A stretch of 15,909 bases of DNA, taken from contig CAJUCM010000006.1 of assembly GCA_910585235.1 (NCBI GenBank), forward strand, positions 1-15,909. Direction: 5' to 3'. Below the pieces are notes generated by a model. It searched no databases. It saw nothing but the letters and a program-made list of their open reading frames with translations, and was not told the origin of the DNA. This document shows positions 12,525 through 15,909 of the stretch, piece after piece. Numbering within the stretch: position 1 is the first letter of the stretch; every line of letters starts with the position of its first letter. The translations under genes and the position numbers were made by a program. This stretch comes from an uncultured Christensenella sp. (GTDB lineage: Bacteria > Bacillota > Clostridia > Christensenellales > Borkfalkiaceae).

Positions 12525-14234
12525 TTGAAACATCTCTTTGCCTGTCTGAAAAAATATAAAAAGGAGGCGATCCTTGCGCCTCTCTTCAAACTTCTCGAAG
12601 CCGCGCTCGAACTCGTGGTTCCGCTCGTCGTGGGCGCGATCATCGACGTGGGGATCGGCGGAGAGGATAAGAGCTACATCCTTTGGGGCTGCGTTCTTCT
12701 CGTCGGATTCGGGTTCGTCGGGCTTGCGTTTTCCTTGACGGCGCAGTATTTTGCGGCGCGCGCGGCGGTTGGCGCCTCGGCGCAGCTGAGAGAAAATTTA
12801 TTTGTAAAATTGCAGTCCTTTTCCTATGCGCAGATCGACGGGATCGGGACTTCGACCATGATCACGCGCATGACGAGCGACGTTCAGCAGGTGCAGACGG
12901 GGGTCAATATGACGCTTCGTCTCTTTTTACGTTCTCCGTTTATCGTGTTCGGGGCGGCGGCAATGGCGTTTGTCGTCGATTGGAGGGCGGCGCTCGTGAT
13001 CGTCGCGGTCATTCCGCTCCTTGCGGTCGCGGTATTTTCCGTCATGGCGGCGACGATCCCGCTGTATAAGAGGGTGCAGGAGAATCTCGACGGGGTCTAT
13101 ACCTCCACGCGAGAGAATCTTGCGGGCGCAAGAGTTCTCCGCGCGTTCTGCAAGGAAGAGGACGAGATCGAAAATTTCAACCGGAAGAGCAAGTCGCTCC
13201 GTACCGCGCAGAAAAAGGCGGGCAGGATCTCCGCGCTGACGGGACCCATTACCTATGTGCTCGTCAATATCGCGCTGATCGTTCTGCTCTTTGTCGCGGC
13301 GGGCAGGGTGGAGTTCGGCGCGCTCGGACAGGGCGACGTCGTTTCGCTTTACAATTATCTCGCCATGATTCTGGTCGAGCTTATCAAACTTGCCAATCTG
13401 ATCGTCACGCTGACGAAGGCGGTCTCGTCCCAAAAGCGGATCGGTCAGGTGCTTGAAATGGAGAGCGAGCCTTCCGTCTCCCTGCCGGAGGTAGAGAAAA
13501 AAGAGGGGGGCTTTGCGGTAGAGTTCGAGAACGTGACCTTTGCCTACGGGCAGGGCGCGCCCGCGCTGAAAGAGGTCGCCTTTTGCGTGAAACGGGGCGA
13601 GACCGTGGGGATTTTAGGCGGTACCGGTTCGGGCAAGAGTACGCTCGTCAATCTCATTCCGCGCTTTTACGAGGCGAAAGAGGGCAGGGTTCTTTTGGAC
13701 GGCAGGGACGTGAGAACGATCCCCGCGGAAGAACTGCGGGAACGCGTCGGCGTCGCCGCGCAAAAATCCGTGCTGTTTCAGGGAACGATCCGCTCCAACC
13801 TATTGTGGGGCAAGGGGGACGCTACGGACGAGGAGCTTATGCTTGCCGTCGGGTGCGCGCAGGCGGAGGACGTCGTCAAAACCAAGGGCGGTCTGGACGG
13901 AGAAGTCGCGCAGGACGGCAAAAATCTTTCGGGCGGACAGCGTCAGCGTCTGAGCATTGCCCGTGCGCTCGTTAAAAAGCCCGAAATTCTCATTCTCGAC
14001 GATACTTCGTCCGCGCTCGACTACGCGACGGACGCAAAACTGAGAAAGGCGATCGCCCTTTTGGGCGGGACGGTGTTTATCGTCTCCCAGCGGGTGAGCT
14101 CGGTCATGCACGCGGATAAGATCGTCGTGCTCGACGACGGCGCGGTCGCGGGCATGGGTACGCACGGGGAGCTCATGAAGTCCTCGCAGGTGTATCGCGA
14201 AATTTACGAAACGCAGTTCAGGGAGAGGGCATGA
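12525..14234 (+). CDS. ABC exporter half-transporter, subunit with degenerate ATP site
   Basis: 569 residues starting at TTG, with AAGGTG a few bases upstream. A six-helix type-1 exporter domain occupies ~15-315 and the nucleotide-binding domain ~330-569. Walker A is GGTGSGKST (365-373), the signature is LSGGQRQRL (from 468), and Walker B is ILILDDTSSALD. The catalytic Glu is replaced by Asp (position 493), and the H-loop His by Gln (VSQRVSS, Gln522). Those two changes are the hallmark of the subunit that supplies the degenerate site in heterodimeric exporters such as TM287/288. The next gene overlaps by ATGA and supplies the intact catalytic residues. Substrate unknown: drugs, lipids or peptides are all possible. 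It is only 23 nt from the cation antiporter and may share its riboswitch-controlled transcript. Confidence 0.93.
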   Translation: MKHLFACLKKYKKEAILAPLFKLLEAALELVVPLVVGAIIDVGIGGEDKSYILWGCVLLVGFGFVGLAFSLTAQYFAARAAVGASAQLRENLFVKLQSFSYAQIDGIGTSTMITRMTSDVQQVQTGVNMTLRLFLRSPFIVFGAAAMAFVVDWRAALVIVAVIPLLAVAVFSVMAATIPLYKRVQENLDGVYTSTRENLAGARVLRAFCKEEDEIENFNRKSKSLRTAQKKAGRISALTGPITYVLVNIALIVLLFVAAGRVEFGALGQGDVVSLYNYLAMILVELIKLANLIVTLTKAVSSQKRIGQVLEMESEPSVSLPEVEKKEGGFAVEFENVTFAYGQGAPALKEVAFCVKRGETVGILGGTGSGKSTLVNLIPRFYEAKEGRVLLDGRDVRTIPAEELRERVGVAAQKSVLFQGTIRSNLLWGKGDATDEELMLAVGCAQAEDVVKTKGGLDGEVAQDGKNLSGGQRQRLSIARALVKKPEILILDDTSSALDYATDAKLRKAIALLGGTVFIVSQRVSSVMHADKIVVLDDGAVAGMGTHGELMKSSQVYREIYETQFRERA

Positions 14235-15909
14235 AGAAGAAAGGCGATAAAAGTACCCGTAGAACGTTTGCGGGGATCATGCGTTATCTGAAACCGTATT
14301 CCTTCTTTCTTGGCTTTACGGTGTTGCTTGCGCTCGTACAGGTGGCGGCGACGCTTGCGATCCCCTATCTTGCGGGCGTTGGGATCGACTGCATGATCGG
14401 AACGGGAGAAATTTTGTGGGAAGATCTCTATAAAATTTTTTATGCGATCGGGGCGTGCATTGTAGCGGCGGCGCTCTCGCAGTGGCTCATGAGCCTTACG
14501 AATAACCGCATCGCCTATCATGTGCTTGCGGATATGAGGCGGGACGCGTTCGCAAAGATCGAGCGTTTGCCGCTCAGATATATCGACGACCGCGCCTACG
14601 GCGAGATCGCAAGCGTCGTCATTTCGGACGCGGAGCAGTTCACGGACGGACTCCTTCTCGGCTTCACCCAGCTCTTTACGGGAATCGTCACCATTCTGGG
14701 CGTGCTCGTCATCCTGTTTCTCATGCGGTGGGAAGTGGCGCTCGTCGTGCTTCTCGTGACGCCTCTCTCGCTGTTTGCGGCAAAGTTCATTGCAAGCCGT
14801 ACCTACTCCATGTTCAGAAAGCAGTCCGAAGTGCGCGCCGAACAGACGGCGTTTATCGACGAGATGATCGGAAATCTGAAAACGGTCAAGTCTTATACGC
14901 ATGAGGACGAAAACGAAGAAGCGTTCAGGGCAATCAACAAGCGCTATGAAAAGTGTTCCCTGAAAGCGATTTTCTTCTCTTCTACCACCAACCCCGTGAC
15001 CCGCTTTATCAATTCCGTCGTGTATGCGGCGGTCGCGCTCACGGGCGGATTTCTCGTGATCTCGTCGGGTAGTTTTTTGGTGGGAAGTCTCGCTTCCTGC
15101 CTCTCTTACGCCAACCAATATACCAAACCGTTCAACGAAATTTCCGAAGTGGTTTCCGAATTTCAGAACGCGCTCGCCTGTGCCGCACGGCTTTTCGCGC
15201 TCATTCACGAGGAGAGCGAGCCGTCCGACGCGTCCGCCGCGGAGATCGGACGGGCGGAGGGGAACGTCGTCCTCAAAGACGTGGCGTTCTCCTACGATCC
15301 CGCTCGCCCGCTCATCGAGGGGCTGAACCTCGACGTCCCTGCGGGAAAGAAGATCGCGATCGTCGGACCCACGGGTTGCGGAAAGACGACGATCATCAAC
15401 CTTTTGATGCGGTTTTACGAGGTCGGGGGAGGCAGAATTTCGCTCGACGGCAAAGATATACGCAATATCAAACGCAAATCCTTGCGCTCCAATTACGGCA
15501 TGGTGTTGCAGGAGACTTGGCTGAAAAAGGGAACGGTCAGGGAAAATCTTCTGCTCGGCAAGCCCGACGCGACGGAAGAGGAGATGATCTCCGCCGCAAA
15601 ACTTGCAAAGGCGCATTCCTTTATCATGCGCCTGCCGCAGGGTTACGACACCGTGATCGGCGGCGACGGCGTCCTCTCGGAGGGACAAAAACAGCTTCTG
15701 TGTATCGCGCGCATTCTCCTGTGCCGTCCGCCCGTCGTCATTCTGGACGAGGCGACGAGCAACATCGATACGCGCACGGAGATCAAAGTGCAGGCGGCGT
15801 TCGACGAGCTCATGAAGGGGAGAACGTGTTTCGTCGTGGCGCACCGCCTCTCGACGATCGAGAATGCGGATTCCATTCTCGTCATGAACGCGGGGCGGAT
15901 CGTGGAACA
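14231..15909 (+). CDS. ABC exporter half-transporter, catalytic subunit; 3' end outside the window
   Basis: This frame opens at the ATG at 14231, inside the ATGA overlap with the preceding subunit, with GGGAGAGG upstream. It has no stop before the window end, giving 559 residues so far. The membrane domain spans ~15-315 (for example FAGIMRYLKPYSFFLGFTVL). The nucleotide-binding domain has Walker A GPTGCGKTT (from 379), Walker B VVILDEATSNID with catalytic Glu507, and H-loop VAHRLST with His538. Its signature is LSEGQKQLL (482-490) rather than LSGGQ. Paired with the upstream subunit, this gives one normal ATP site (this Walker A/B with the partner's LSGGQ) and one impaired site (the partner's Asp/Gln with LSEGQ). 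Only the last few tens of residues should be missing. Confidence 0.93.
   Translation, partial: MKKKGDKSTRRTFAGIMRYLKPYSFFLGFTVLLALVQVAATLAIPYLAGVGIDCMIGTGEILWEDLYKIFYAIGACIVAAALSQWLMSLTNNRIAYHVLADMRRDAFAKIERLPLRYIDDRAYGEIASVVISDAEQFTDGLLLGFTQLFTGIVTILGVLVILFLMRWEVALVVLLVTPLSLFAAKFIASRTYSMFRKQSEVRAEQTAFIDEMIGNLKTVKSYTHEDENEEAFRAINKRYEKCSLKAIFFSSTTNPVTRFINSVVYAAVALTGGFLVISSGSFLVGSLASCLSYANQYTKPFNEISEVVSEFQNALACAARLFALIHEESEPSDASAAEIGRAEGNVVLKDVAFSYDPARPLIEGLNLDVPAGKKIAIVGPTGCGKTTIINLLMRFYEVGGGRISLDGKDIRNIKRKSLRSNYGMVLQETWLKKGTVRENLLLGKPDATEEEMISAAKLAKAHSFIMRLPQGYDTVIGGDGVLSEGQKQLLCIARILLCRPPVVILDEATSNIDTRTEIKVQAAFDELMKGRTCFVVAHRLSTIENADSILVMNAGRIVE

Noticed and set aside
14204..15844. 546-residue - strand ORF
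   Set aside because: It is the antisense of the second ABC subunit, which has all its motifs on the + strand. The absence of a stop in the + frame explains the gene running off the window.

Overview
The window looks like a chromosomal segment of an endospore-forming, Gram-positive Clostridia-type bacterium, probably an uncultured gut lineage. The evidence is a SleB/YpeB spore-cortex germination pair, strong TTGACA-N17-TATAAT promoters, AGGAGG-type ribosome binding sites, TTG starts, and riboswitch types common in Firmicutes. Coding is dense and almost all on the + strand, with moderately GC-rich codon use. I see no prophage, transposase, CRISPR array, tRNA or rRNA.

Layout. (1) Positions 1-704 hold the 3' end of a Gln-rich protein of unknown function, followed by a terminator. 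(2) Positions 776-2623 form a small operon: a two-helix membrane protein, a TetR-family repressor and a six-helix membrane protein, ending in a strong terminator. (3) Positions 2694-5494 carry sleB-ypeB. YpeB has a very unusual, roughly 230-residue, Lys/Arg/Glu/Ala-rich N-terminal extension ahead of its membrane anchor. (4) Positions 5504-5785 hold two copies of a ~132-bp palindrome-ended repeat spaced exactly 150 bp apart. They lie between the terminators of convergent genes. (5) Positions 5828-6305 hold a small Cro/C1-type regulator on the - strand and, divergently, a consensus promoter driving a ~195-nt RNA with its own terminator and no convincing ORF. This RNA folds as a closing stem, a central bubble and an apical stem, which resembles 6S RNA. 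The two promoters share essentially one -35 element. (6) Positions 6337-8918 carry trmL, cls (cardiolipin synthase) and a small protein of unknown function.

(7) Positions 8948-12501 are a block of exporters, each preceded by a structured leader. A MepA-like MATE pump follows a short promoter-aptamer-terminator leader, which is a good candidate for a guanidine-IV (mepA motif) riboswitch. mntP (Mn2+ exporter) follows a clear yybP-ykoY manganese riboswitch with a terminator expression platform. A YrbG/CaxA-type Ca2+/cation antiporter follows a second yybP-ykoY riboswitch that has no terminator and so probably acts on translation. (8) Positions 12525-15909 carry two ABC exporter half-transporters that overlap by ATGA; the second runs off the window. 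Their motifs show one degenerate and one intact ATP site, typical of heterodimeric exporters. No terminator or promoter separates them from the antiporter, so they may be co-transcribed under the second manganese riboswitch.

The functional theme of the right half is export and envelope homeostasis under RNA-based metal or ligand control. The most novel items are the divergent regulator/ncRNA locus, the basic extension on YpeB, and the possible metal-sensing control of an antiporter-ABC operon.
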